Assembly (NCBI GenBank): GCA_014860665.1
Contig: JACZJI010000049.1
Coordinates: 19,624-83,623 of the forward strand
Length of the DNA stretch: 64,000 nucleotides
Direction of reading: 5' to 3'
Source of the DNA: Bacteroidales bacterium
GTDB lineage: Bacteria; Bacteroidota; Bacteroidia; Bacteroidales; F082
The notes under the pieces are model-generated. The model saw nothing but the letters and a program-made list of their open reading frames with translations, was not told the DNA's origin and made no database searches. Both the position numbers and the translations under genes were made by a program. Numbering within the stretch: the first letter of the stretch is position 1; the number at the start of each line of letters is the position of its first letter. Positions 22,155-32,290 of the stretch are shown one piece after another.

Positions 22155-24290
22155 ATGAAAAAGAGGATATTTTTTGTCATTTTTGCACCTGTCTTTTTAT
22201 TGAGCTCCTGTGTTCAAAACAAAAAGCAAGTTTTTGTTTATCCAAAAGCGAAAAAAGTGGATACTGTAGATACCTATTTTGGCCATAAAGTGCCCGATCC
22301 TTATCGTTGGCTTGAAAACGATAATTCTGCTGAAACCAAACAGTGGGTGGCAGAAGAAAACAAACTGACGATGGACTATCTGTCTAAGATACCGTTTCGT
22401 GAAAAATTACGTGAACGTTTGACACAGATTTGGAACTATCCCAAATACGGAGTCCCTTTCAAAAGAGGGGGGATATATTTCTTTTTTAAGAATGATGGTG
22501 TTCAGAATCAGAGTGTTTTGTACATGCAGAAGAATCTTGAAGCTACACCCGAAGTTCTGTTAGATCCCAATAAGCTTTCAAACGATGGAACGGTAGCGCT
22601 GGCATCCATAGGAATTTCAAAAAATGGCAAATACCTCGCTTATGGAATTGCAAGAGGAGGTTCAGATTGGAATGAGATCTTTGTAATGAATATCGCCACT
22701 CGGAAGATGCTTCCTGACAGCATTAATTGGGTGAAATTTTCGGGCATATCCTGGAAGGGCGACGGATTCTTTTATTCTGCCTATAGTGCTCCTAAAAAAG
22801 GTGAAGAACTCCTGCAGCAAAACCGTTTTCATAAAGTATTTTATCACAAGCTGGGTACAAAACAGGATAAAGATTTGCTCATCTTCCATAATGATAAGTA
22901 CCCATTGAGGAATTATTATGCATATACAACCCGTGACGAAAAGTTTTTGATTGTCAGTGAGTCAGAATCAACAAGCGGAAATGCGTTGTATGCAGCCCGG
23001 TTGGATGATGTAAATCATTTGCGTTTTGTGAATTTATATAGCGACTTTAAATATGATAACTCTGTAGTGGGGCATTTGGGTGATGATTTACTTGTCCTTA
23101 CTAATGAGAATGCTCCATTTTATAAGCTGGTAAAAATCAATATTAATCATCCTGAGAAGCAGGCCGTCATTCTTCCTGAAAAAAATAATGAAAAAGAAGT
23201 GTTACAATCGGTAGATTTTCTTGGAAATCAGATTTTTGGTGAATATTTGAAAGATGCCAGCAGCCGTGGATATTTCTATGATTACAATGGGAAATATTTA
23301 GGAGAGTTGAATCTTCCTGAAATGGGTACTATTAGCGGACTGAGTGGCGAAAAAGGCGATGATGAAGCATTCTACGGTTTTACTTCATTCACAGTTCCAA
23401 CAACAATATTTTCTCTGAACGTAAAGACACACCAATCTACAATTTTCAAGAAACCTCAGGTTAACTTCAATCCTGACGAATTTGTTACGAAACAAGTATT
23501 CTACAGAAGTAAAGACAGTACTTTGATTCCCTTGTTTATTACATACAAAAAAGGAATAGAATTAAATGGTGAGAATCCGACTTTATTGTATGGTTATGGC
23601 GGCTTTAATATTAGTCTGACACCGGGATTCAGTATTAGTCGAATTGCCTTTTTAGAACAGGGAGGAATATATGCAGAAGCCAATCTCCGCGGTGGTGGCG
23701 AATATGGGGAGGAGTGGCATTTAGCAGGAACTAAAATGCATAAGCAAAATGTGTTTGATGATTTTATTTATGCTGCACATTATCTGATCAATGAAAAGTA
23801 TACCAATAGCGATAAGCTTGCCATTATGGGAGGCTCCAATGGCGGTTTGTTGATTGGTGCCTGTATGACTCAACAACCTCAATTATTCCGCGTTGCTATT
23901 CCTATGGTAGGGGTTATGGACATGCTTAGATATCAGAAATTTACCATTGGTTGGGCTTGGGCATCAGATTATGGTCGCAGTGATGAAAGCGAAGCAATGT
24001 TTAAATATCTCTATGGTTACTCTCCGTTGCATAATATTAAAAAAGGGGTACTTTATCCTGCTACGTTGGCCATAACAGCCGATCATGATGACAGAGTTGT
24101 TCCGGGACATACTTTTAAATTTATGGCAACATTGCAGGCAGATGCTTTACCGGAACGCCCGGCTTTAGTCAGAATTGAGACCAGAGCAGGGCATGGTGTA
24201 GGAAAACCTACTTCCAAGCAGATTAATGAATCTACAGATGTCTATTCATTTATAATGTATAACCTTGGAATGAAGCCGCATTTTGAATAA
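22155..24290 (+). CDS. Prolyl oligopeptidase family serine peptidase (S9), lipoprotein-like
   Basis: VPDPYRWLEND, GGSNGGLLIGACM nucleophile elbow, DHDDRVVPGH, RAGHG; N-term lipobox-like LLSSC. Confidence 0.93.
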   Translation: MKKRIFFVIFAPVFLLSSCVQNKKQVFVYPKAKKVDTVDTYFGHKVPDPYRWLENDNSAETKQWVAEENKLTMDYLSKIPFREKLRERLTQIWNYPKYGVPFKRGGIYFFFKNDGVQNQSVLYMQKNLEATPEVLLDPNKLSNDGTVALASIGISKNGKYLAYGIARGGSDWNEIFVMNIATRKMLPDSINWVKFSGISWKGDGFFYSAYSAPKKGEELLQQNRFHKVFYHKLGTKQDKDLLIFHNDKYPLRNYYAYTTRDEKFLIVSESESTSGNALYAARLDDVNHLRFVNLYSDFKYDNSVVGHLGDDLLVLTNENAPFYKLVKININHPEKQAVILPEKNNEKEVLQSVDFLGNQIFGEYLKDASSRGYFYDYNGKYLGELNLPEMGTISGLSGEKGDDEAFYGFTSFTVPTTIFSLNVKTHQSTIFKKPQVNFNPDEFVTKQVFYRSKDSTLIPLFITYKKGIELNGENPTLLYGYGGFNISLTPGFSISRIAFLEQGGIYAEANLRGGGEYGEEWHLAGTKMHKQNVFDDFIYAAHYLINEKYTNSDKLAIMGGSNGGLLIGACMTQQPQLFRVAIPMVGVMDMLRYQKFTIGWAWASDYGRSDESEAMFKYLYGYSPLHNIKKGVLYPATLAITADHDDRVVPGHTFKFMATLQADALPERPALVRIETRAGHGVGKPTSKQINESTDVYSFIMYNLGMKPHFE

Positions 24291-24383
24291 TTCAGGATAA
24301 GACTAATGAGGTAGTTAAAGGTAGGTTTTGTTATGTTATTTTAACAATTTTTATAAGAGCAAGAAGTTAGAATAGATATTCAT

Positions 24384-24427
24384 AAACGGTCATTTTCCAG
24401 AAGAGTTATTCCGGAAAATGGCCGTTT
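24384..24427. terminator. Intergenic hairpin terminator
   Basis: aaacggtcattttcc...ggaaaatggccgtttctttt. Confidence 0.6.
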
Positions 24428-24543
24428 CTTTTGTAAATCAAAATGTTAAATAAGGTTTGTAATGTGAGTATTTATATTGAATTTAAATTATGGATAGGGT
24501 AGTTTGCTCCCATTTCTTTTAATTTTGTTACCAAACTCTCTAT

Positions 24544-26847
24544 ATGGAAAAGATTTATCTCATTCTTGTAATTGTACTTTTTCTTTTAGCAATTTCTGAT
24601 TTAATTGTTGGTGTAAGTAACGATGCCGTTAACTTTTTGAATTCTGCCGTTGGATCGAAAGTAGCCTCATTTAAAGTGATCATTATCATGGCTGCATTGG
24701 GAGTTATGGTGGGAGCCACATTCTCAAGTGGTATGATGGAGGTTGCCCGAAAAGGGATTTTTCATCCTCAGATGTTCTATTTCTCTGAAATAATGATCAT
24801 CTTCCTGGCAGTGATGACAACTGATGTTATTATGCTGGATACGTTTAATACATTTGGGTTGCCAACTTCAACAACGGTTTCCATTGTTTTTGAATTGCTT
24901 GGATCTGCGGTTGCAATGGCTTCAATAAAACTTTCGGCGTCCCCGGAAGTAATGGCATCTTTCAAAAACTATCTGTTTGAAAACCATTTTATTACAAGCA
25001 TCGATCAGACACTCAATTTAGGTGACTTTATAAACTCGGGAAAAGCTCTGGCTATTATTTCCGGAATATTGTTCTCCGTTGCAGTAGCTTTTGTTGTAGG
25101 AGCTGTTATACAATATATTGTCCGCATTATTTTCTCCTTTAACTATAAGAAAAGGATGAAATGGTTCGGTGGCCTATGGGGGGGAATTGCTTTTACGGCA
25201 ATTACATATTTTATTGTGATTAAAGGCGCCAATGGCGTAAGCTTTTTGTCGCAATCTGCTAAAGAATGGATGCATAATAATACAGGCCTCATAATGGTTT
25301 ACAGTTTCATTATGTGGACCATTTTGTTGCAAATGCTAAACTGGCTTTTCAAAATTAATATTCTGAAAACTATCGTTTTGATAGGTACCTTTTCACTGGC
25401 TTTGGCATTTGCCGGAAACGACCTTGTTAATTTTATCGGTGTCCCGATTGCAGGTTATAACGCATATGAAGTTTATGCCCATACGGCAGGTGCAAATGCT
25501 CATACGCTTCCCATGATTGCTTTAGGGGGAAAAGTAGCTACTCCAACTACATTTCTGTTGCTAGCAGGTTTGGTTATGGTCTTAACGCTGGCAATTTCCA
25601 AAAAGGCCAAAACTGTTATTAAAACTTCCGTGGACCTTAGCCGTCAGGATGAGGGGGATGAACGTTTCAAAGCAAGTGCTCTTTCAAAAGCTATCGTTCG
25701 CTCATCAATTAATCTTTCAAAAGGAATTAATAAGATTATGCCAGGCAGGCTTGCAAAAGCTATTGATAGACAGTTTGAGCCCTATACAGATGTGGCAGTA
25801 AAACCAAAAGATGCACCGGCTTTCGATTTGATTCGGGCATCCGTAATTTTGGTTATTTCCAGTTTGCTGATTGCCTTGGGAACTTCCCTTACACTGCCTC
25901 TTTCTACGACTTATGTGACTTTTATGGTTGCCATGGGAACATCGTTGGCCGATAAAGCCTGGGATAGGGAAAGTGCTGTTTACAGAATCTCCGGAGTGTT
26001 TTCTGTTATTGGAGTTTGGTTCCTGACAGCATTTACAGCTTTCTCGATTTCATTTATTTTGGTTTACGCTTATTACTACGGTGGAAATGTGGTCGTATTC
26101 TTCTTTCTTGCGCTGATAGTATTCCTCGTTTATCGCTCGCACAGGGTACATGGTAAAAAACTGAAAGAGGCTCAACAGGATGGTGAGGGAGTTTACGGAA
26201 TAACCGACGAGAATCTTCTTGATCGTACAAAGTTTACATTGATCAGCAACATTAAAAAGATTAATCGCGAATTCCATCATATTGTTGATGGCCTGGAAAA
26301 AGAGGATATCAAGCAACTGAAAAAATCTAAGAAGGTGATTGATGAAATGGCCTCAAGGACCAAATATCTCAAAAACCACATTAATGTTATTATTGAGAGA
26401 CTAAGAGGGGAATCCGTTGATACATCTTATTACCTAGTCGAGGTTCTTGATTACATGCGTGAGATGATCCACAGTATATCTTTTGTGAACGGACCAGCTC
26501 TTACTCATGTTGACAATAATCACAAACCACTTAAAATAGAACAGGTGGAAGAATTGCATATGCTTTCAAGTTACGTTGAAAGATTCCTAAAAATGGTAAC
26601 TGAGAGTTTTGTTAATAACGATTTTTCAGGGCAGCAAATCATTTTGAAATTACAAAAAGAGTCTATTGATTACCTCGAAACATGTCGAAAAGCGCAAATC
26701 AGACGTATTAAAGGGGGGTTAGTAGGAACACGTAATAGCGTTCTATACTTGAATTTATTGAGCGAAACGAAAAATCTTTTACTTCAGACAGGAAATCTGT
26801 TTAAATCAGAACGGGACTTCGTTAGCATCAAAAACAATCATGATTGA
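24544..26847 (+). CDS. Inorganic phosphate transporter (PiT family) with C-terminal PhoU-like extension
   Basis: GVSNDAVNFLNSAVGS and GNDLVNFIGVPIAG signatures; C-terminal ~200 aa soluble helical region. Confidence 0.9.
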   Translation: MEKIYLILVIVLFLLAISDLIVGVSNDAVNFLNSAVGSKVASFKVIIIMAALGVMVGATFSSGMMEVARKGIFHPQMFYFSEIMIIFLAVMTTDVIMLDTFNTFGLPTSTTVSIVFELLGSAVAMASIKLSASPEVMASFKNYLFENHFITSIDQTLNLGDFINSGKALAIISGILFSVAVAFVVGAVIQYIVRIIFSFNYKKRMKWFGGLWGGIAFTAITYFIVIKGANGVSFLSQSAKEWMHNNTGLIMVYSFIMWTILLQMLNWLFKINILKTIVLIGTFSLALAFAGNDLVNFIGVPIAGYNAYEVYAHTAGANAHTLPMIALGGKVATPTTFLLLAGLVMVLTLAISKKAKTVIKTSVDLSRQDEGDERFKASALSKAIVRSSINLSKGINKIMPGRLAKAIDRQFEPYTDVAVKPKDAPAFDLIRASVILVISSLLIALGTSLTLPLSTTYVTFMVAMGTSLADKAWDRESAVYRISGVFSVIGVWFLTAFTAFSISFILVYAYYYGGNVVVFFFLALIVFLVYRSHRVHGKKLKEAQQDGEGVYGITDENLLDRTKFTLISNIKKINREFHHIVDGLEKEDIKQLKKSKKVIDEMASRTKYLKNHINVIIERLRGESVDTSYYLVEVLDYMREMIHSISFVNGPALTHVDNNHKPLKIEQVEELHMLSSYVERFLKMVTESFVNNDFSGQQIILKLQKESIDYLETCRKAQIRRIKGGLVGTRNSVLYLNLLSETKNLLLQTGNLFKSERDFVSIKNNHD

Positions 26848-26887
26848 TGCTCAGGTGAAAACAAGATTTTTTGTTTGAAATTTTGAA

Positions 26888-27766
26888 TTATTTGGAGGCG
26901 AGGAGAAAACGATCCTTGCCTCTGAAATCCTGACGAAGTAAAATGTGATTGAAAGAATAATCCTTAGTCAACTCAGTTAAGGCTTTTCCATAATTTTCAT
27001 TGATTTCTAAGAAGATATATCCTTCTTTTGACAGATGCTCTTTACTGAATTCCAGTATTTTATTATAAAAGAAAAGGGGATCTTTTTCAGGAGCAAACAA
27101 AGCGGATTGTGGTTCCCATTCCAGAACATTACTGCTCATTTGATTTTTGTCTTCGTAAGTCACATATGGAGGGTTGCTAACAATGATATCATAGCATTCT
27201 AAACTTTCATATTGCTTTGAATCAGTTATATCAATGTTCAATAATTCGATCTCCACTTTATTGTTCTGAGCATTTTTCTCAGCAATTTTTAAAGCTTCTT
27301 TGGAAACGTCCAGCCCTGCAATCTCACATTGAGTAAGGTTACTTTTCAAGGCAACTGCAATACAACCACTCCCTGTTCCTATATCCAAAATTTTTTTGTT
27401 TATAAAACCATATTTAGCTATCAAATCAACTAGTTCTTCGGTTTCAGGTCTGGGAATTAAAACATCAGGACTTACCACAAAACGTAATCCGCAAAAAGTC
27501 GTTTCTCCCAGTATATACTGAATAGGTTCCGATTTTAAAAGTCGTTTCATTGCAAAATGAACTTTCAGTAATTCCGATTCAGAAAGCCGTAATTCAGGGT
27601 TTAAAGCTTGTGCAATACGGTTTAACCCCAAATAGTGTTCTATGAGAATATTTATCAGATTTTCCGTCTCCTCTGGAGCATAGATTTCCTTCAATTGACT
27701 GCGGAAAATTGGTTTTAGATCTGATAAACGATTTGATGGATAGTTCATATTGCAAAATAAGCTCAT
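26888..27766 (-). CDS. prmC: Peptide chain release factor N5-glutamine methyltransferase
   Basis: IPRPETEELVDL, DIGTGSGCIAVALK, IIVSNPPYV (NPPY). Confidence 0.93.
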   Translation of the reverse strand: MSLFCNMNYPSNRLSDLKPIFRSQLKEIYAPEETENLINILIEHYLGLNRIAQALNPELRLSESELLKVHFAMKRLLKSEPIQYILGETTFCGLRFVVSPDVLIPRPETEELVDLIAKYGFINKKILDIGTGSGCIAVALKSNLTQCEIAGLDVSKEALKIAEKNAQNNKVEIELLNIDITDSKQYESLECYDIIVSNPPYVTYEDKNQMSSNVLEWEPQSALFAPEKDPLFFYNKILEFSKEHLSKEGYIFLEINENYGKALTELTKDYSFNHILLRQDFRGKDRFLLASK

Positions 27767-27838
27767 TTTTGTCAGAAACCATATGTTTCATTCTACTTTC
27801 CCTTTTAGTTTCCGGTGCACTTTTTTAGCTTTGTAGTC

Positions 27839-28366
27839 ATGGAAGATTCTAAAGTATTTATCATTACAGGAGAACAGGGGAGAGGAAAAACGACTTTCCT
27901 GAAATTGCTTTTACCCGAGCTGGAACGCCTGGATATTAAGGTCATTGGCTTTTACGCTGATGGGCAATGGAAAAATGATGTCAGAGTAAGGTTTGATGTC
28001 GTGGATATACAAAGTCGAAAAAGTCATCTTTTGTGCTCAGATGAGCCCAATGCAGAATTTGAAAGAATTGGAAGGTATTATTTTGACCCGAAAACGATCC
28101 TTTGGGGCGAAGATTTATTATTGAATGAAGATCGAACCGGTAAGTGTTTATTTGTTATAGATGAGATTGGAAAATTCGAGATAGCACAAAAAGTCTGGCA
28201 CAATGTATTAAGAGAGTTGCTGGATATTAGAATGCCTATTTTGATAACAGTAAGAAAAGAAATTTTGGAACGAGTAATTGAATATTTTCAGATACAAGAT
28301 CCCATAGTTTTTAGATTGGATAGCACACAAAAAAAAGTTGCCCAAGCTATCGCCGGGCAACTCTGA
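27839..28366 (+). CDS. THEP1-like nucleoside-triphosphatase
   Basis: P-loop ITGEQGRGKTTFL, Walker B CLFVIDEIGKFE; ORF opens at 27815, likely start ATG 27839. Confidence 0.8.
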   Translation: MEDSKVFIITGEQGRGKTTFLKLLLPELERLDIKVIGFYADGQWKNDVRVRFDVVDIQSRKSHLLCSDEPNAEFERIGRYYFDPKTILWGEDLLLNEDRTGKCLFVIDEIGKFEIAQKVWHNVLRELLDIRMPILITVRKEILERVIEYFQIQDPIVFRLDSTQKKVAQAIAGQL

Positions 28367-28370
28367 TTTT
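28336..28370 (+). terminator. Terminator overlapping the 3' end of the NTPase CDS
   Basis: agttgccc-aagctatcgcc-gggcaact followed by ctgattttttatt; the stop codon lies just after the stem. Confidence 0.6.
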
Positions 28371-28395
28371 TTATTTAAATACTAAAAAAAGTTTA

Positions 28396-29115
28396 CTATT
28401 CAACTTTTGTATGGTTTACAATTTCCTCATCAACCAGAATACGGCCACAGTATTCACAAACAATGATCTTTTTGTGAAGTTTAATATCCATCTGATGCTG
28501 GGCAGGAATTTTGTTAAAACAGCCACCACAAGCATCACGTTCTATCTTAACAACAGCCAGTCCGTTACGGAAATTTTTCCTGATTCTTTTATAAGCAGAA
28601 AGCAATCTGTCTTCAATAAAATGCTCATTTTCTTTTGATAAACGGATTAGCTCTTTTTCTTCTTTTTCAGTTTCGGAAACAATGCCACTTAATTCAGCCC
28701 TTTTATCTTCAAGATCTTGCTGGCGATATGACATTTTTTCCTGAGTATCCTCGATCTCAGTAATCAGATTTTCAATCTGTTGTTTTGCTTCCTTCGTTTT
28801 CTTTTCAGCAAGCTGAATTTCAAGATTCTGGAACTCAACTTCTTTGCTCAGTGAATCATATTCGCGGTTATTACGAACATTCATCTGCTGTTCTTCGTAT
28901 TTTTTGATAAGGGATTTGCTCTCTTTGACAGCACTTTCTTTTTCAACAATGAAGTGTTCGAAACGGCTTTTTTCCTCTTGCAAGTTTGAAATACGGGTTA
29001 CCAATCCTTCAATTTCGTCTTCAAGGTCTTCAACCTCAAGGGGTAACTCGCCTCTAATTATTTTAATTTTGTCTATTTGGGAATCGATTTGTTGAAGGTT
29101 GTACAGGGAAATCAA
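28396..29115 (-). CDS. Coiled-coil protein with C4-type zinc ribbon (DUF164 family)
   Basis: Long heptad-type helices then CGGCFNKIPAQHQMDIKLHKKIIVCEYCGRILVD. Confidence 0.88.
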   Translation of the reverse strand: MISLYNLQQIDSQIDKIKIIRGELPLEVEDLEDEIEGLVTRISNLQEEKSRFEHFIVEKESAVKESKSLIKKYEEQQMNVRNNREYDSLSKEVEFQNLEIQLAEKKTKEAKQQIENLITEIEDTQEKMSYRQQDLEDKRAELSGIVSETEKEEKELIRLSKENEHFIEDRLLSAYKRIRKNFRNGLAVVKIERDACGGCFNKIPAQHQMDIKLHKKIIVCEYCGRILVDEEIVNHTKVE

Positions 29116-29188
29116 TTTCTTTTCTACGCTAACTTCGCTTTCAACCTGAGTGTTATTTTCCTTTGTTATAATAAATTAAGTTACAGAA

Positions 29189-30286
29189 CTACATAAAAGA
29201 GACAGGATTTGTATTCATATTTGAAATTCGGAGTGCAAAATTAGGAAATTTTTTTGTTATTAAATCAAATAATAACTCTTTCGTAAATTGCTCAGTTTCA
29301 TAATGTCCTGCGTCTACCAGCGTCATTTCTCCATGATAAAGGAAGAAATCATGGTATTTTAAATCGGCAGTTACAAATAAATCGGCACCTTGACGGTAAG
29401 CGTCTTCCATTAAAAAGCTGCCACTTCCTCCGCAGATTGCTACTTTTTTTACTTTCCTGGTTGAGTGAAACGGACCATGCCGCAGTCCTGATGCCTGCAG
29501 GGTCATTTTAAGTTCTTTCAGAAATTCTTCGATATCTGTTTCCTTTTCTAATATTCCTATCAGTCCGGAACCAATATTTTCACTTTTGTTAGTCAACGGA
29601 TAGATATCATAAGCAACTTCTTCGTAAGGATGTACTTCGAGCATAGCATTGATGACTTTTGAAATCATCCACCTAGGAACGATGGTTTCAATTCTGATTT
29701 CGTTTTCAAAGTGGGTTTTCCCTATTTCTCCAACATAAGGATCAGCGCCTTCTCCTGCTTTAAAACTTCCTTGTCCTTCTGTATTATAACTGCAATGGCT
29801 ATAATTTCCAATATGTCCGGCACCTGCATCCAGCATACTGTTTCTGACTTCTTCGGCATGACTCTGAGGGCAAAATACCACCAGTTTATTCAACTCACCT
29901 CCTTTAGAATACAATACTTTTGTTTGCTTTAACCCGATTTTTTTTGCCAGCGCTCCGTTCACGCCTCCTGAAATATTATCAAGATTGGTGTGAATTGCAT
30001 AGATTGCCACATCATTTTTGATAGCTTTCACAACAAGATTTTCCACCAGATTTCCTCCATTGAGTTTTTTTAGTCCTTTAAAAATGAGCGGATGGTGTGA
30101 AATAATTAAATCACATCCGTTTTTTATAGCCTCATCCATTACTTCTTCTGTAACATCAAGACTTATAAGTGCTTTGTTGATGTTTTTATCTGGTGAACCT
30201 ATCAGTAATCCGGAGTTATCATATGATTCCTGTAGTCCCAAAGGGGCAATTTGTTCTAAAAAATCAGTAATTTTTTTTATTTTCAT
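29189..30286 (-). CDS. Nif3-like dinuclear metal centre protein
   Basis: LQESYDNSGLLIG, ISHHPLIFKGLKKL, HTNLD, inserted CutA-like domain, GSGSFLMEDAYRQGADLFVTADLKYHDF. Confidence 0.92.
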   Translation of the reverse strand: MKIKKITDFLEQIAPLGLQESYDNSGLLIGSPDKNINKALISLDVTEEVMDEAIKNGCDLIISHHPLIFKGLKKLNGGNLVENLVVKAIKNDVAIYAIHTNLDNISGGVNGALAKKIGLKQTKVLYSKGGELNKLVVFCPQSHAEEVRNSMLDAGAGHIGNYSHCSYNTEGQGSFKAGEGADPYVGEIGKTHFENEIRIETIVPRWMISKVINAMLEVHPYEEVAYDIYPLTNKSENIGSGLIGILEKETDIEEFLKELKMTLQASGLRHGPFHSTRKVKKVAICGGSGSFLMEDAYRQGADLFVTADLKYHDFFLYHGEMTLVDAGHYETEQFTKELLFDLITKKFPNFALRISNMNTNPVSFM

Positions 30287-30410
30287 GAAGACTTAAGTTT
30301 GTGATTCTGGAAAAAATAAGGCTTAAACCCTTATTTTTGGAAAAATTTTCATAAAATTACGCAATTTTTAACTCAAAAAAGATCGAAGTTTTTTACAAAT
30401 TGATTTTTCA

Positions 30411-31475
30411 ATGTGGCGACTGGTATTACTTCCGGTGAGTTTTATTTTTGGTTTAGGGATCAGAATACGGCATTTTTTGTTTAATATAGGAATTCTGTCT
30501 TCTAAATCATATGAAATGCCCATCATCAGTGTGGGAAATCTAAGCCTTGGAGGCAGTGGAAAAACTCCACATACGGAATATCTTGTACGTCTCCTGTTGA
30601 AAGAAAAAAAGAAAATTGCCATTCTTTCGCGAGGATATGGAAGAAAGACTAAGGGGTATTTTAAAGCTACTCCTGAATCTGATTCTACTCAAATTGGTGA
30701 TGAACCAACGCAGTTTCAAAAGAAATTTGGAAAACATATCACGCTAGCCGTTGATGGAAGTAGGCGAGAGGGGATTGAGACCCTTATGAAAGAAGACAAA
30801 GATATGGATGTGATTTTGCTGGATGATGCGATGCAACACAGATTTGTTAAGCCTGGATTTTCAATATTGCTAACTGATTACAGAAAGCTTTATTCTGATG
30901 ATTATCTTTTCCCGGCCGGTGGACTTCGTGATGTGAAATCAGCAGCAAGAAGGGCAGATGTAATTATCGTTTCCAAAACGGAAAGGATGCTCTCGCCAAT
31001 AGTCAGAAAAGATATTCATAAAAAACTTAATGTAGCAGATCATCAGAAATTATATTTTTCGTATTTACATTATGACAAGCTAGTGTCGCTGCATGATTTT
31101 GAGAGAAGAAATAACGAGAAAAAATATTCGATAATCGTACTTTTTTCCGGAGTAGCGAATTCCTATCCTTTAAAGGATTATTTACGTTATCGTTGCCGGG
31201 AATTAATATCTCTGGATTTTCCTGATCACCATTACTACACACGAAAGGATGTTGAGCTGATAGCCAGAACTTACGAGGATCAATTTACCAGAAACAAAGC
31301 GATCATTACTACGGAAAAGGATGCTATGAGATTGATAAATTCTCCCTATCTTCGCATTCTTGAAGATTTACCAGTGTATTTCCTGCCTATTGAGGTGAAA
31401 TTTCATGGTGAGGATGGTGAAGAGTTTAATGATCAAATTCTGAAATATGTTAGAGAAAATCCAAGAAAGCGTTGA
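30411..31475 (+). CDS. lpxK: Tetraacyldisaccharide 4'-kinase
   Basis: ISVGNLSLGGSGKTPHTEYLVRLL, LSRGYGRKTKG, DDAMQHR, TTEKDAMRL. Confidence 0.94.
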   Translation: MWRLVLLPVSFIFGLGIRIRHFLFNIGILSSKSYEMPIISVGNLSLGGSGKTPHTEYLVRLLLKEKKKIAILSRGYGRKTKGYFKATPESDSTQIGDEPTQFQKKFGKHITLAVDGSRREGIETLMKEDKDMDVILLDDAMQHRFVKPGFSILLTDYRKLYSDDYLFPAGGLRDVKSAARRADVIIVSKTERMLSPIVRKDIHKKLNVADHQKLYFSYLHYDKLVSLHDFERRNNEKKYSIIVLFSGVANSYPLKDYLRYRCRELISLDFPDHHYYTRKDVELIARTYEDQFTRNKAIITTEKDAMRLINSPYLRILEDLPVYFLPIEVKFHGEDGEEFNDQILKYVRENPRKR

Positions 31476-32256
31476 ATTTATTAAAGGCAAAACCAGCGTT
31501 AACCCTAAAGTAGCAATTATCCTTGGCTCAGGATTAGGCGATTTGGCTGATGAAATCAAGGTAACTGAAAAAATTTCCTATAAAGACATTCCAAATTTTC
31601 CTGTTTCGACCATCAAAGGTCATAACGGTCAGTTGATTTTCGGTACCTTGAATGATGTTGAAGTGGTTGCCATGCAAGGACGTTTTCACTTTTATGAAGG
31701 TTATAATATGACTGAAGTTACATTCCCTGTCAGGGTTTTTAAAAAGCTGGGAATTGAGTATTTGTTTGTCTCCAATGCGAGCGGTGGTGTCAATCCTAAT
31801 TTTAGCGTAGGCGATATTATGTTTATTTCTGATCATATTAACCTGATGCCTAACCCATTGCTGGGAAAAAATTATGACAGCTTAGGTCCGCGGTTTGTAG
31901 ATATGAGTCAGGCCTACGACAAGGAATTGCTAAAGAAAGCAGAAAAAGTGGCTCAGGAACATGGAATTCATTATCAGAAAGGTGTTTATGCCGGTTCTTC
32001 AGGCCCTACTTATGAAACACCTTCTGAATACAGATACATGCGTTTTTTAGGTGCAGATGCTGTCGGAATGTCAACTGTTCCTGAAGTCATTGTGGCACGT
32101 CATATGGACATGAGAGTTTTTGCTGTTTCGGTCATTTCTGATTTGGGAGTAGAAGGCAAAATCGTTGAGATTTCGCATCAGGAAGTATTGGCTGCCGTGC
32201 AAGCTGTTACCCCGAAATTGATCACGATCATCAAAGATTTGGTGCCACAGTTGTAG
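31447..32256 (+). CDS. Purine-nucleoside phosphorylase (trimeric type)
   Basis: ILGSGLGDLAD, GHNGQLIFG, MQGRFHFYEGY, VSNASGGVN, YAGSSGPTYETPSEYR, GMSTVPEVIVARH. Confidence 0.95.
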   Translation: MLEKIQESVEFIKGKTSVNPKVAIILGSGLGDLADEIKVTEKISYKDIPNFPVSTIKGHNGQLIFGTLNDVEVVAMQGRFHFYEGYNMTEVTFPVRVFKKLGIEYLFVSNASGGVNPNFSVGDIMFISDHINLMPNPLLGKNYDSLGPRFVDMSQAYDKELLKKAEKVAQEHGIHYQKGVYAGSSGPTYETPSEYRYMRFLGADAVGMSTVPEVIVARHMDMRVFAVSVISDLGVEGKIVEISHQEVLAAVQAVTPKLITIIKDLVPQL

Positions 32257-32290
32257 CAAATACCTGCAACTTTTACGACGATTAACCATT

